Assembly: GCA_913009685.1 (NCBI GenBank)
Contig: CAJVXP010000002.1
Location: 1 to 50,171 of the forward strand
From: an uncultured Bacteroidota bacterium
GTDB lineage: Bacteria; Bacteroidota; Bacteroidia; Bacteroidales; F082
Length of the DNA: 50,171 nucleotides
Reading direction: 5' to 3'
The notes below the pieces were generated by a model. It was given only the letters and a program-made list of their open reading frames with translations, did not search any database and was not told the DNA's origin. Positions 43,014 through 50,171 of this stretch are shown in pieces (position 1 is the stretch's first letter; each line of letters opens with the position of its first letter). A program made the translations under genes and the position numbers.

Positions 43014-43688
43014 ATGGAATCCAGAAAAACATCAAACGCCGACTTGGAAAACAAGAAAGCTCTCTTTTTTGAGATTGGTCTCGTCATTGCGCTGGCACTT
43101 GTTTTTGTTTCTTTTAATTACAAAAGTTACGAAAAAAGAACGATTACTCTGGTACAGCGTAAGGCCGACAATACTACTGAAGAGATTGTCCCTATTACGG
43201 AACAAAAGGTAAAACCGCCCCCGCCACCCCCACCTAAAACGGTAACACAAATTAAAATTGTGAACAATAACGTAAAGGTAAATACTGATGTTGATATTGA
43301 TGTGGAGGCCAACACGAACACCAAAGTGGCTGAGTATGTACCTCCGGAAGAGGAAGATGTTATTCCCGAACAACATATCTTCATGGTTGTAGAACAGATG
43401 CCCGCTTTCCCCGGCGGACAGGGTGCACTTATGAAATATTTGGCTGAACATATCAAATATCCTGAATTGGCCAAAGAAAGTGGTATCCAGGGTCGTGTGT
43501 TTATTAACTTTGTGGTAGAACCCGATGGCAGTATTGATCAGGTAAAAGTGCTCCGCGGTATCGGCGGCGGTTGTGACGAAGAAGCGGTCAGAGTGGTAAA
43601 AAGCATGCCGAGGTGGATTCCGGGGAAACAAAGAGGTAAACCCGTGAGGGTCTCCTTTAACCTTCCCGTGAAATTTGCTCTGGAATAA
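43014..43688 (+). CDS. TonB-family energy transducer
   Basis: This 224-residue protein should couple the proton-driven ExbBD motor to outer-membrane receptors. It has one N-terminal membrane segment (about 19-36), a proline stretch KPPPPPPPK (about 67-75) followed by a Val/Asn/Asp-rich linker, and the TonB C-terminal domain (about 125-224: MPAFPGGQGALMKYLAEHI, then IQGRVFINFVVEPDGSI and MPRWIPGKQRGKPVRV). ExbB and ExbD are not adjacent. It has a strong bidirectional terminator behind it. Confidence 0.94.
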   Translation: MESRKTSNADLENKKALFFEIGLVIALALVFVSFNYKSYEKRTITLVQRKADNTTEEIVPITEQKVKPPPPPPPKTVTQIKIVNNNVKVNTDVDIDVEANTNTKVAEYVPPEEEDVIPEQHIFMVVEQMPAFPGGQGALMKYLAEHIKYPELAKESGIQGRVFINFVVEPDGSIDQVKVLRGIGGGCDEEAVRVVKSMPRWIPGKQRGKPVRVSFNLPVKFALE

Positions 43689-43703
43689 TAAATTCCGATT
43701 CAA

Positions 43704-43738
43704 TAAAAAAAGCTCTCCGGACCGGAGAGCTTTTTTTA
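43704..43738. terminator. Bidirectional intrinsic terminator
   Basis: AAAGCTCTCCGG and CCGGAGAGCTTT form a near-perfect hairpin with A- and T-runs on its flanks, between the converging tonB and uvrC genes; its right end overlaps the uvrC stop. Confidence 0.9.
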
Positions 43739-45553
43739 TTGGCCCGAAACAGGATGAAAATGGTGAAAAATTATTCCCGCTTTCGCCTTGCCTACAACAG
43801 CAGCCATCTTTTCCTGCGGAGCTTCCCTGATTTTTTTCACAGATTTGAATTTCAGCAACAGTTTTTGGGCAGTATCCTTACCAATACCTTTTATTTCTGT
43901 CAGCTCCGATTTCATCGTTCCTTTTCTACGCTTTTTACGATGATGCGTAATGCCAAAACGATGGGCTTCATCCCGTAACTGTTGAATAATACGCAATGTT
44001 TCCGATTTTTTGTCGAGATAAAGAGGCACAGAATCGTTAGGAAAATAAAGTTCTTCCAACCGTTTGGCAATGCCAATAATACCGACTTTCCCAAACAACC
44101 CCAGTTTCTTTAAACTTTTCACAGCCGCACTCAGTTGTCCTTTTCCTCCATCTACGACAATTAATTGTGGTAATGTCTTCTCCTCTTTCAGAAGCCGGCC
44201 ATAACGCCGGAGGATAATCTCCTCCATGGAGGCAAAATCGTCCGGCCCTTCCACGGTTTTGATATTGAAATGACGGTAAGCTTTTTTGTTGGGCCTGGCT
44301 TTGTGAAACTGCACCATGGAAGCTACCGGATAATCTCCCTGAAAGTTGGAATTATCAAAACATTCGATGGTCTCGGGTAAAACAGTCAGCCGCAGGTCAC
44401 TTTTCATTTTTTCCAGGATACGCTTACTGTTCCGGTCGGGATCCACCAGCTCCTGCTGCTTTTGCCTCTCCATTTTGAAATACTTCGTGTTGCGCTGACT
44501 CAGCTCAAGCAACTGTTTCCTGTCACCCCGCCGTGGAATGGTAATCTTTACGCCTTCCCAGCTTAGCTCGGGATGAAACGGAACGATAATCTCTTTGGCG
44601 GTACTGCCGAAACGCTGGCGAAAATCAGCAATGACAAAGGTCAGAAGCTCCGCAGGTGTCTCATTGAGTTTTTTCTTTATCTCAACGGTATGAACCTGAA
44701 CGATAGAGCCGTTTATCACCTTTAGATAGTTGACAAAGGCATTGTCTTCTTCGTTTAGAACAGAAAATACATCCACATTGCTGATGTGCGGATTCACAAT
44801 AGTCGATTTGCTTTTGTAATTTTCAAGAATCTCCAGCTTCTCCTTCACCAGCTGCGCATTTTCAAAATCCTGCTTTTCTGCGTAGTCCATCATTATCTTT
44901 CGCAGAGTATCAATCACCTCGCCCAGATTACCTTTTATAATAGCGCGAATCTGACCAATGGTTTCAATATACTCCTCCTCCGTTTGTTTTCCCACACATG
45001 GCGCCTTACAATTGCCGAGATGATACTCAAGGCATACTTTGAATTTTCCTTTTTGGATATTTTTTTGCGAGAGATACAGCTTGCAGGTACGCAACGGATA
45101 GAGCTTCCGGATAATCTCCATCAACGTTTTTATCATCCGCACCGAAGCATACGGACCATAATACTCCGAGCCATCGTTCAGCACATGACGCGTAGAGAAC
45201 ACCCGCGGGAAAGGTTCTTTTTTAATACAAAGCCAGGGATAGGTTTTGTCATCCTTTAGCATGATATTGTAACGTGGCTGTAGTTTTTTTATCAGGTTGT
45301 TTTCCAACAAAAGGGCATCCAGTTCCGTTTCTGTAACAATAAATTTTATGTCTCTGATTTTTCTTACCAGTACCCGCAGCTTTCCGCTTTCGGGTTCTTT
45401 ATTAAAATAACCGGATACACGTTTTTTCAGATTTTTCGCTTTGCCCACATACAAAATTTTTCCTTCGCTGTCGTAATAGCGATAAACACCCGGACTTGCA
45501 GGAAGGCTGCGCACAATAGCAGAAAGCGACTTTTGGAGGTCGGGATTTTTCAT
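43736..45553 (-). CDS. uvrC: Excinuclease ABC subunit C
   Basis: This 605-residue nuclease makes the 3' and 5' incisions in nucleotide excision repair. The N-terminal GIY-YIG domain is visible in SPGVYRYYDSEGKILYVGKA (about 19-38). The UVR motif for UvrB contact is in EKQDFENAQLVKEKLEIL (about 212-229). The RNase H-like 5' nuclease begins at IECFDNSNFQGDYPVASMV, and helix-hairpin-helix motifs LTEIKGIGKDTAQKLL lie near the C-terminus. Its minus-strand promoter box is TATTTTTG at 45579-45572. Confidence 0.96.
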   Translation of the reverse strand: MKNPDLQKSLSAIVRSLPASPGVYRYYDSEGKILYVGKAKNLKKRVSGYFNKEPESGKLRVLVRKIRDIKFIVTETELDALLLENNLIKKLQPRYNIMLKDDKTYPWLCIKKEPFPRVFSTRHVLNDGSEYYGPYASVRMIKTLMEIIRKLYPLRTCKLYLSQKNIQKGKFKVCLEYHLGNCKAPCVGKQTEEEYIETIGQIRAIIKGNLGEVIDTLRKIMMDYAEKQDFENAQLVKEKLEILENYKSKSTIVNPHISNVDVFSVLNEEDNAFVNYLKVINGSIVQVHTVEIKKKLNETPAELLTFVIADFRQRFGSTAKEIIVPFHPELSWEGVKITIPRRGDRKQLLELSQRNTKYFKMERQKQQELVDPDRNSKRILEKMKSDLRLTVLPETIECFDNSNFQGDYPVASMVQFHKARPNKKAYRHFNIKTVEGPDDFASMEEIILRRYGRLLKEEKTLPQLIVVDGGKGQLSAAVKSLKKLGLFGKVGIIGIAKRLEELYFPNDSVPLYLDKKSETLRIIQQLRDEAHRFGITHHRKKRRKGTMKSELTEIKGIGKDTAQKLLLKFKSVKKIREAPQEKMAAVVGKAKAGIIFHHFHPVSGQ

Positions 45554-45571
45554 GTCCGGCAGATTTTTTTA

Positions 45572-45579
45572 CAAAAATA
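45572..45579 (-). promoter_or_regulatory. Promoter -7 box of uvrC
   Basis: Minus-strand TATTTTTG lies 18 bases before the uvrC ATG, so uvrC can be transcribed independently of rsmA upstream. Confidence 0.55.
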
Positions 45580-45616
45580 TCATTAAATCCGGCTTATGCG
45601 TCGAAGTTGTTTTATG

Positions 45617-46384
45617 TCAGCCTTTACCTTCAAACAAACGGGTGAGCACGACAAAATCAGAAACAGATAGTTGCTCAGCCCGCAGGCTCAGCAAAGGATG
45701 CTCAAATTCAATTTTTCCTGAAAACGGCTTCAGCGCATTACGCAGCATTTTTCTTCGCTGCCCGAAAGCGGTTTTTACCACTCTGGAAAATATAACTTCG
45801 TTACAATTAAGGGTGACAGTCTTGTTTCGCCGAAGCCGTATAACCGCTGATTTCACTTTAGGAGGCGGAAAAAAAACTGATTCGTTTACTGTGAAACAGT
45901 ATTCGATGTCGTACCAGCTTTGCAGCAGCACACTCAGAATGCCATAAGTCCTGCTACCCGGAGGAGCAGCAATACGTTCGGCTACCTCTTTTTGAATCAT
46001 TCCCACCACTTCGGGGATACAGTTCCGGTTTTCCAGCACCTTAAAAAATATCTGACTCGAAATATTATACGGGAAATTTCCGATAAGGGCAAAAGAGGCA
46101 GGAAACAACCCGGATAAATCACTTTTTAAAAAATCAGCTTCGAGAATACGAAGCCGGCCATCGGTAAAATGGCTGTTCAAATACGCCACCGACTCCGTAT
46201 CAATCTCAATTAAAGTGAGCCCGGAGAGATTTTCCCTTTCGAGTAGAGATTGCGTTAAAATACCGGTTCCGGGACCAATTTCACAGACCGTAGTAAAGTC
46301 CTTATTGAGACAGGCGGTAATTTTCCGGGCAATATTGGTATCTTTCAAAAAATGCTGACCCAAATGTTTTTTTGGCCTGACCAT
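45617..46384 (-). CDS. rsmA: 16S rRNA dimethyladenosine transferase
   Basis: This 255-residue enzyme (KsgA) dimethylates the two adenosines in the 3'-terminal hairpin of 16S rRNA late in small-subunit assembly. It shows KKHLGQHFLKD at the N-terminus, the SAM loop CEIGPGTGILTQSLL, and GNFPYNISSQIFFK, a variant of the NLPY catalytic motif. It starts 15 bases after the serS stop on the same strand, so it is cotranscribed with serS. Confidence 0.96.
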   Translation of the reverse strand: MVRPKKHLGQHFLKDTNIARKITACLNKDFTTVCEIGPGTGILTQSLLERENLSGLTLIEIDTESVAYLNSHFTDGRLRILEADFLKSDLSGLFPASFALIGNFPYNISSQIFFKVLENRNCIPEVVGMIQKEVAERIAAPPGSRTYGILSVLLQSWYDIEYCFTVNESVFFPPPKVKSAVIRLRRNKTVTLNCNEVIFSRVVKTAFGQRRKMLRNALKPFSGKIEFEHPLLSLRAEQLSVSDFVVLTRLFEGKG

Positions 46385-46399
46385 ATAAATAAGAATAAG

Positions 46400-47671
46400 T
46401 TAGTTGATAATATCGAAACCCGTATAGCTTTGCAAAGCTTTGGGAATCTTAATTCCGTCCGGTGTCTGGTTGTTTTCCAGCAATGCAGCCACAATCCGCG
46501 GCAGCGCCAGCGCACTGCCATTGAGGGTATGTGCCAGACGCGTTTTCCCATCTTTTCCTTTGAAGCGCAATTTCATGCGGTTGGCCTGGTAATTTTCAAA
46601 ATTAGAAACGGAACTCACCTCAAGCCATCGTTTTTGTGCTCCTGAAAAAACTTCAAAATCAAAAGTTAAAGCCGCAGTAAAACTCAGATCACCTCCGCAA
46701 AGACGCAAAATACGAAATGGTAGCTCCAGCTTACGCAACAAGTTGACCACGTGCGCTTTCATCTCCTCCAGCGTATCATAGGATTTGCCGGGATGCTGAA
46801 TCTGTACAATTTCCACTTTATCAAACTGATGCAGACGGTTCAGCCCACGAACATCCTTCCCATATGAGCCTGCTTCGCGTCGAAAACAGTTGGAATACGC
46901 CACATTTTTTAAGGGCAAATCTTCCTCTTTTAAAATAACATTACGGTAAATATTGGTAATAGGCACCTCTGCGGTGGGAATCAAATAAAGCTTGTCAAGA
47001 CCGATATAATACATCTGCCCTTCTTTGTCGGGAAGCTGGCCGGTACCAAATCCTGAAGCCTCATTCACCATCAATGGTGGTTGATACTCCAGATATCCGG
47101 CGTTGATAGCTTCATCCAAAAAGAAATTAATGAGCGCCCGTTGCAGCCGCGCACCTTTACCACGGTAAAAAGGAAAACCGGCTCCGGTTACCTTACTACC
47201 CAGGTCAAAATCAATAATTTTATACTTATCAGCCAACTCCCAGTGTGGCAAAGCGTTTTCATCCAAATCAGGCAAATTGCCTTCGGCGAAGACCTGTTCG
47301 TTATCGGCATCACTTTTACCCCGGGGTACGGAAGGATGAGGTAAATTGGGAAGCTCCACCAGCTTTGTGCCCAGCGCTTTAACAAACGCATCTAACTGTT
47401 CCGAAAATACTTTTGACTGTTCTTTCAGCGCAAGCGACTCTTTTCGAACAACCTCGGCTTTCTCCTTTTCCCCCGATTTAAAATAGCGGCCAATCTCTTT
47501 TGCCAATTGCTTTGAGCGTGCCAGCGTATCATCCAACTCCTTCTGTTTTGCCCTGCGTTGCCGGTCAAGATCAATAATTTCTTCAACAAGCGAAGCAGCA
47601 TCAAAATTTTTTACGGTTAGGCGTTCTATTACCGCCTCTTTGTTTTCTCTGATTCTTTGCAGTTCAAGCAT
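46400..47671 (-). CDS. serS: Seryl-tRNA synthetase
   Basis: This 423-residue class II synthetase charges tRNA-Ser. The N-terminal antiparallel coiled coil (about 1-105) binds the long variable arm. Motif 2 is FRREAGSYGKDVRGLNRLHQ, and motif 3 includes LNGSALALPRIVAALLENNQ. The ATG at 47671 is chosen since the upstream in-frame TTG lies inside the promoter box TATCTTTG (47694-47687). rsmA follows 15 bases downstream. Confidence 0.96.
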   Translation of the reverse strand: MLELQRIRENKEAVIERLTVKNFDAASLVEEIIDLDRQRRAKQKELDDTLARSKQLAKEIGRYFKSGEKEKAEVVRKESLALKEQSKVFSEQLDAFVKALGTKLVELPNLPHPSVPRGKSDADNEQVFAEGNLPDLDENALPHWELADKYKIIDFDLGSKVTGAGFPFYRGKGARLQRALINFFLDEAINAGYLEYQPPLMVNEASGFGTGQLPDKEGQMYYIGLDKLYLIPTAEVPITNIYRNVILKEEDLPLKNVAYSNCFRREAGSYGKDVRGLNRLHQFDKVEIVQIQHPGKSYDTLEEMKAHVVNLLRKLELPFRILRLCGGDLSFTAALTFDFEVFSGAQKRWLEVSSVSNFENYQANRMKLRFKGKDGKTRLAHTLNGSALALPRIVAALLENNQTPDGIKIPKALQSYTGFDIIN

Positions 47672-47686
47672 AAGTAAAAGTTTTTG

Positions 47687-47694
47687 CAAAGATA
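47687..47694 (-). promoter_or_regulatory. Promoter -7 box of the serS-rsmA operon
   Basis: Minus-strand TATCTTTG lies 15 bases before the serS ATG. Confidence 0.6.
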
Positions 47695-47811
47695 AACAGG
47701 TTTAACCCATTAAAAAATAGCAGCTGAAAGTTTTTCACTAAATAATATTTCCCCCGACAGCAAGGGAAGATGATGAACGAAATGAAAAGTAAATAGTGAA
47801 AAATGACATCC

Positions 47812-47844
47812 GTTTGACAATTGTTTGACAACTGTTTGACAATC
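47812..47844. repeat. Three tandem 11-base repeats GTTTGACAANY
   Basis: GTTTGACAATT, GTTTGACAACT and GTTTGACAATC follow each other without gap in the intergenic region between divergent serS and the HSDR_N-like gene. The 11-base period is about one helical turn, so the three sites would face the same side of the DNA. A regulator-binding array is possible. Confidence 0.6.
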
Positions 47845-47941
47845 GCCTAAAACAAGGGTACGATTTATCATCTCACATTACAACTCCGCCAACGCTGAAA
47901 ATTCTCTACTTTTACCTTCTCTAATAATAAAAAATGCAGGT

Positions 47942-48391
47942 ATGCAACTCAACTTGCCGGCTTATGAGGCAAAAATCAGGCGAAACGGAACAAAAGGGAA
48001 AGAAATCTTCGACACTTTCCGGAAAAAATATGTCCGGCTGACACCCGAAGAGTGGGTACGTCAGCATTTTCTGCATTTTTTATGTAACGAAATGCACTAT
48101 CCCGCCTCGCTGATGAGTGTCGAAAAAAGTTTGATGATTAATGGTATGCCCCGCCGTTTTGATGCGGTTGTATATAAAAAAGATGGAACGCCCACCTTAT
48201 TGATTGAATTTAAAGCGCCGGAAGTAAAGCTGAGTCAGGCCGTTTTTGACCAGGTTGCAACCTATAATCTTGCTGTTAGTGCCGATTATCTCATCATCAG
48301 TAACGGGCTTTCCCATTATTGCTGTAAAATGGACTATGAAAAACATCGTTATCATTTTTTGCGCAACATACCTGATTTTACTGACTTGTAA
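47942..48391 (+). CDS. HSDR_N-like (type I restriction R-subunit N-terminal) domain protein
   Basis: This 149-residue protein matches the N-terminal nuclease-type domain of type I restriction R subunits: LTPEEWVRQHFLHFLCNEM, then MPRRFDAVVYKKDGTPTLLI and EFKAPEVKLSQAVFDQVATY. The Asp in RRFD and the E-x-K in IEFKAPE fit a PD-(D/E)XK core. There is no helicase, methyltransferase or specificity subunit nearby. In Bacteroidota such stand-alone proteins occur widely next to housekeeping genes, so it is probably not a restriction system remnant. Its substrate is unknown. Confidence 0.82.
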   Translation: MQLNLPAYEAKIRRNGTKGKEIFDTFRKKYVRLTPEEWVRQHFLHFLCNEMHYPASLMSVEKSLMINGMPRRFDAVVYKKDGTPTLLIEFKAPEVKLSQAVFDQVATYNLAVSADYLIISNGLSHYCCKMDYEKHRYHFLRNIPDFTDL

Positions 48392-48473
48392 CAGGTTACC
48401 TCTTTTTATTTTGTCTAAATAAAAAAAATGATTTCCTTTGCAACAAAATTCCTTTTGGAATACTAAAAAGTTA

Positions 48474-48481
48474 TAAATTTG
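48474..48481 (+). promoter_or_regulatory. Promoter -7 box before the membrane-anchored protein gene
   Basis: TAAATTTG with TTG at 48455-48457 lies 18 bases before the ATG at 48500, and the in-frame upstream ATG-like start at 48479 falls inside the box. Confidence 0.6.
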
Positions 48482-48499
48482 TGCGTAAATTTTTATGAT

Positions 48500-49099
48500 A
48501 TGAAAAAGACAATCTTTCAAATTATTTTGATAGCTATCGCTGCGGGTTTAGCCTACTATACTTATGTAAGTATTATGGAACCTGTTAACTTTAACAAAGA
48601 AAAAAGATCACGTGAAAAGGTAGTGATTCAATACCTTAAGGATATCCGTTCGGCAGAGTTTATTTACAAACAGCTTAACAGCAGATATACCGGCTCGTTC
48701 GATACGTTGATTCATTTTATGGACAGTGCACAAATTCCTGTGGTAAAAATGATTCCCGATCCTAATGACACAACTTATACCCTCACCATTAACGATACGG
48801 TAGGGTATGTAAGAGTAGCTGATTCTCTGTTCAATGATCAACCCGGTTTTGATTACAACAAGATCAACATTATACCATTCTCTAACGGTGAGAAGTTCTT
48901 TCTTAAAGCAGGAGTAATCAAAAAAGGTGGTGTAAAAGTTAATGTGTTTGAAGTGAAAGCCCCTTTCAGTTCTTACCTGCAAGGGATGGATGAACAACTG
49001 GTTATCAACCTGACTGCCAGTCGAAAGGAGATTAAAAAATATCCCGGACTGAAAGTGGGGTCTATGACCGAACCTTCCACAGACGGCAACTGGGAGTAA
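48500..49099 (+). CDS. Conserved membrane-anchored protein of unknown function
   Basis: This 199-residue protein has one N-terminal membrane segment (about 4-21) followed by a charged helix (EKRSREKVVIQYLKDIRSAE) and a periplasmic domain. The segment VIQYLKDIRSAEFIYKQLNS then RYTGSFDTLIHFM resembles the N-terminal part of type II pseudopilins, but there is no prepilin cleavage site. It is transcribed from the box at 48474 and is followed within 11 bases by the DUF3822 gene and rsmD, a neighbourhood I recall from other Bacteroidota. I do not know its function. Confidence 0.78.
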   Translation: MKKTIFQIILIAIAAGLAYYTYVSIMEPVNFNKEKRSREKVVIQYLKDIRSAEFIYKQLNSRYTGSFDTLIHFMDSAQIPVVKMIPDPNDTTYTLTINDTVGYVRVADSLFNDQPGFDYNKINIIPFSNGEKFFLKAGVIKKGGVKVNVFEVKAPFSSYLQGMDEQLVINLTASRKEIKKYPGLKVGSMTEPSTDGNWE

Positions 49100-49110
49100 T
49101 ACCCGGCATT

Positions 49111-49983
49111 ATGCCATTAAGTATTAAACCATATATCAGTTATCTCGACAAATCTTTTAAAGAGTCGCACACACGATCGTATATCATGGCCATGCAAATC
49201 AACATGCATGGCCTTACTTTTTCCATTTATAATCCGGATAAGAATAAATTTATCGGATTACAGCACTATCTTTTCGATGAGAAAAAGACTCCGACTGATT
49301 TTCCTCTTCTTTTTGATCTTGTTCTGAACGAATATCCCTGGTTTGCGTATCCTTTCATGGATTTTTATTGTCTGATTCAGAACAGTTTCAGCACACTAAT
49401 TCCTCTTCCTCTTTTCAACAAACAGCACAAAAACCTCTACCTCGGTTTTAACCATCCTTTTCAGGAAGACCATCGGATTGTTTATGATGAACTGAAAAAT
49501 ACCGGGTCGGCAAATGTTTATTACCTCGCTAACCCTCTCGCCGAAAAGGTGAAAGAATTCTGGCCTAATGCACGTATTGTTCACTACTCCAGCGCGCTTA
49601 TCGAAAGCCTTACAGTCAATTTTAAAAACAAATTTGACGAAAACAGCCTGTTTCTTGACGTCCACGAAGAAAGTTTCGATTTGGTTTATTTTAAGGAAAA
49701 TCGTCTGTTTTATGCCAATAACTTTCTTTACCATACCAAAGAAGACTTTGCTTATTTCCTGCTTTCAGCTATGGAACAACTTACCCTGAATCCTGAAGAA
49801 GTTCGGTTGATACTCATGGGTAAAATCGACAAAAACGACGAAAATTATCAACTTATCTCTCAATATATCAGGAAAATAGAGTTTATTGGAGATAATAAAA
49901 ACTTTCATTATTCTTACGTACTTGATGATTTGAGACGGCACAACTACTACACGCTTTTTAATGTGTTGCAATGCGAATTATAG
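49111..49983 (+). CDS. DUF3822 family protein
   Basis: This 290-residue protein matches DUF3822, a Bacteroidota-specific family with an ASKHA-like look (two similar halves; NSLFLDVHEESFDLVYFKENR then LYHTKEDFAYFLLSAMEQL). It lacks a signal peptide and is expected in the cytoplasm. Its C-terminus overlaps the start of rsmD by 13 bases, indicating translational coupling and possibly a link to rRNA modification. Function is unknown. Confidence 0.85.
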   Translation: MPLSIKPYISYLDKSFKESHTRSYIMAMQINMHGLTFSIYNPDKNKFIGLQHYLFDEKKTPTDFPLLFDLVLNEYPWFAYPFMDFYCLIQNSFSTLIPLPLFNKQHKNLYLGFNHPFQEDHRIVYDELKNTGSANVYYLANPLAEKVKEFWPNARIVHYSSALIESLTVNFKNKFDENSLFLDVHEESFDLVYFKENRLFYANNFLYHTKEDFAYFLLSAMEQLTLNPEEVRLILMGKIDKNDENYQLISQYIRKIEFIGDNKNFHYSYVLDDLRRHNYYTLFNVLQCEL

Positions 49984-50171
49984 CCGGAAAATACAAAAGC
50001 CGGAAAATTACCCCCCCCCAAAATCTACCGGTACGCCCCACCACCGATCGGGCAAAAGAAAGCCTGTTCAACATTTTAACTAACCTGTTGGATTTTAAAA
50101 ATCTAACCGCACTGGATTTGTTTTCGGGTACCGGGGCCGTTGCTTTTGAGCTTGTATCAAGAGGATGCAAC
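49971..50171 (+). CDS. rsmD: 16S rRNA (guanine-966-N2)-methyltransferase, partial
   Basis: The first 67 residues are present and the gene runs off the window end. MRIIAGKYKSRKI, PVRPTTDRAKESLFNIL and LDLFSGTGAVAFELVSRG are typical of RsmD, which methylates G966 of 16S rRNA. The last phrase is the SAM-binding loop. A run of nine Cs at 50011-50019 encodes Thr-Pro-Pro in the early part of the gene and is in frame in this copy. The start overlaps the DUF3822 gene by 13 bases. Confidence 0.92.
   Translation, partial: MRIIAGKYKSRKITPPQNLPVRPTTDRAKESLFNILTNLLDFKNLTALDLFSGTGAVAFELVSRGCN

Noticed and set aside
43032-43703. Antisense frame of 223 codons opposite the TonB gene.
   Set aside because: It covers almost exactly the tonB gene, which has clear domains; there is no ribosome site or motif in the antisense frame.
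47942-48391. HSDR_N-like gene as part of a type I restriction-modification system.
   Set aside because: No hsdM, hsdS or helicase domain is present and the neighbours are housekeeping genes.

Overview
The window reads as a chromosomal stretch of a Bacteroidota bacterium, probably an anaerobic or fermentative member near the Bacteroidales. The support is the protein families (DUF3822 next to rsmD, DUF2795, carboxypeptidase-regulatory-domain proteins, a type IX secretion sorting tail, a class II HMG-CoA reductase beside a GHMP kinase) and the promoter signature. A TAnnTTTG box lies a short distance upstream of most well-defined genes on both strands, and Shine-Dalgarno sequences are weak. No plasmid, phage or CRISPR signal is visible.

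Layout. 0.3-6.9 kb: an RND multidrug efflux operon (outer-membrane factor, TetR regulator, membrane-fusion lipoprotein, inner-membrane pump) behind a perfect 35-bp palindrome. 7.3-10.5 kb: a decayed Fic gene, then an AT-rich three-gene minus-strand cassette (nucleotidyltransferase, aminotransferase, CDP-alcohol phosphatidyltransferase) with 4-base start/stop overlaps, best explained as phospholipid or phosphonolipid headgroup synthesis. 10.8 kb: tRNA-Thr. 11-16 kb: a TPR protein and an acyl-CoA operon (crotonase, 3-hydroxyacyl-CoA dehydrogenase, thiolase) interrupted by an interspersed repeat. 16.3-18 kb: a nine-heme cytochrome with an internal duplication and a secretion sorting domain. 18-21 kb: a repeat-rich accessory patch with a MITE-like element, a Gre-like factor, an orphan exported protein between repeats, and a BrnT/BrnA toxin-antitoxin relic in which the truncated toxin reads in frame into the antitoxin. 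21-29 kb: mfd, carA and carB. 29.2-30.8 kb: an AAA/DUF4143 ATPase between two copies of a hairpin repeat. 30.9-50.2 kb: mostly housekeeping genes: Mrp and NifU-like Fe-S proteins, an ABC ATPase, a cobalamin adenosyltransferase, HMG-CoA reductase plus GHMP kinase, a ROK protein, an M16 protease, phosphofructokinase, gcvH, VanZ-like, TonB, uvrC, serS-rsmA, an HSDR_N-like protein, a conserved membrane-anchored protein, DUF3822 and the start of rsmD.

The housekeeping functions are ordinary. The interest lies in the split lipid-headgroup cassette, the extracellular-type multiheme cytochrome, the efflux operator, the toxin-antitoxin relic, and several families of short palindromic repeats that sit in gene ends, spacers and flanks of accessory genes.
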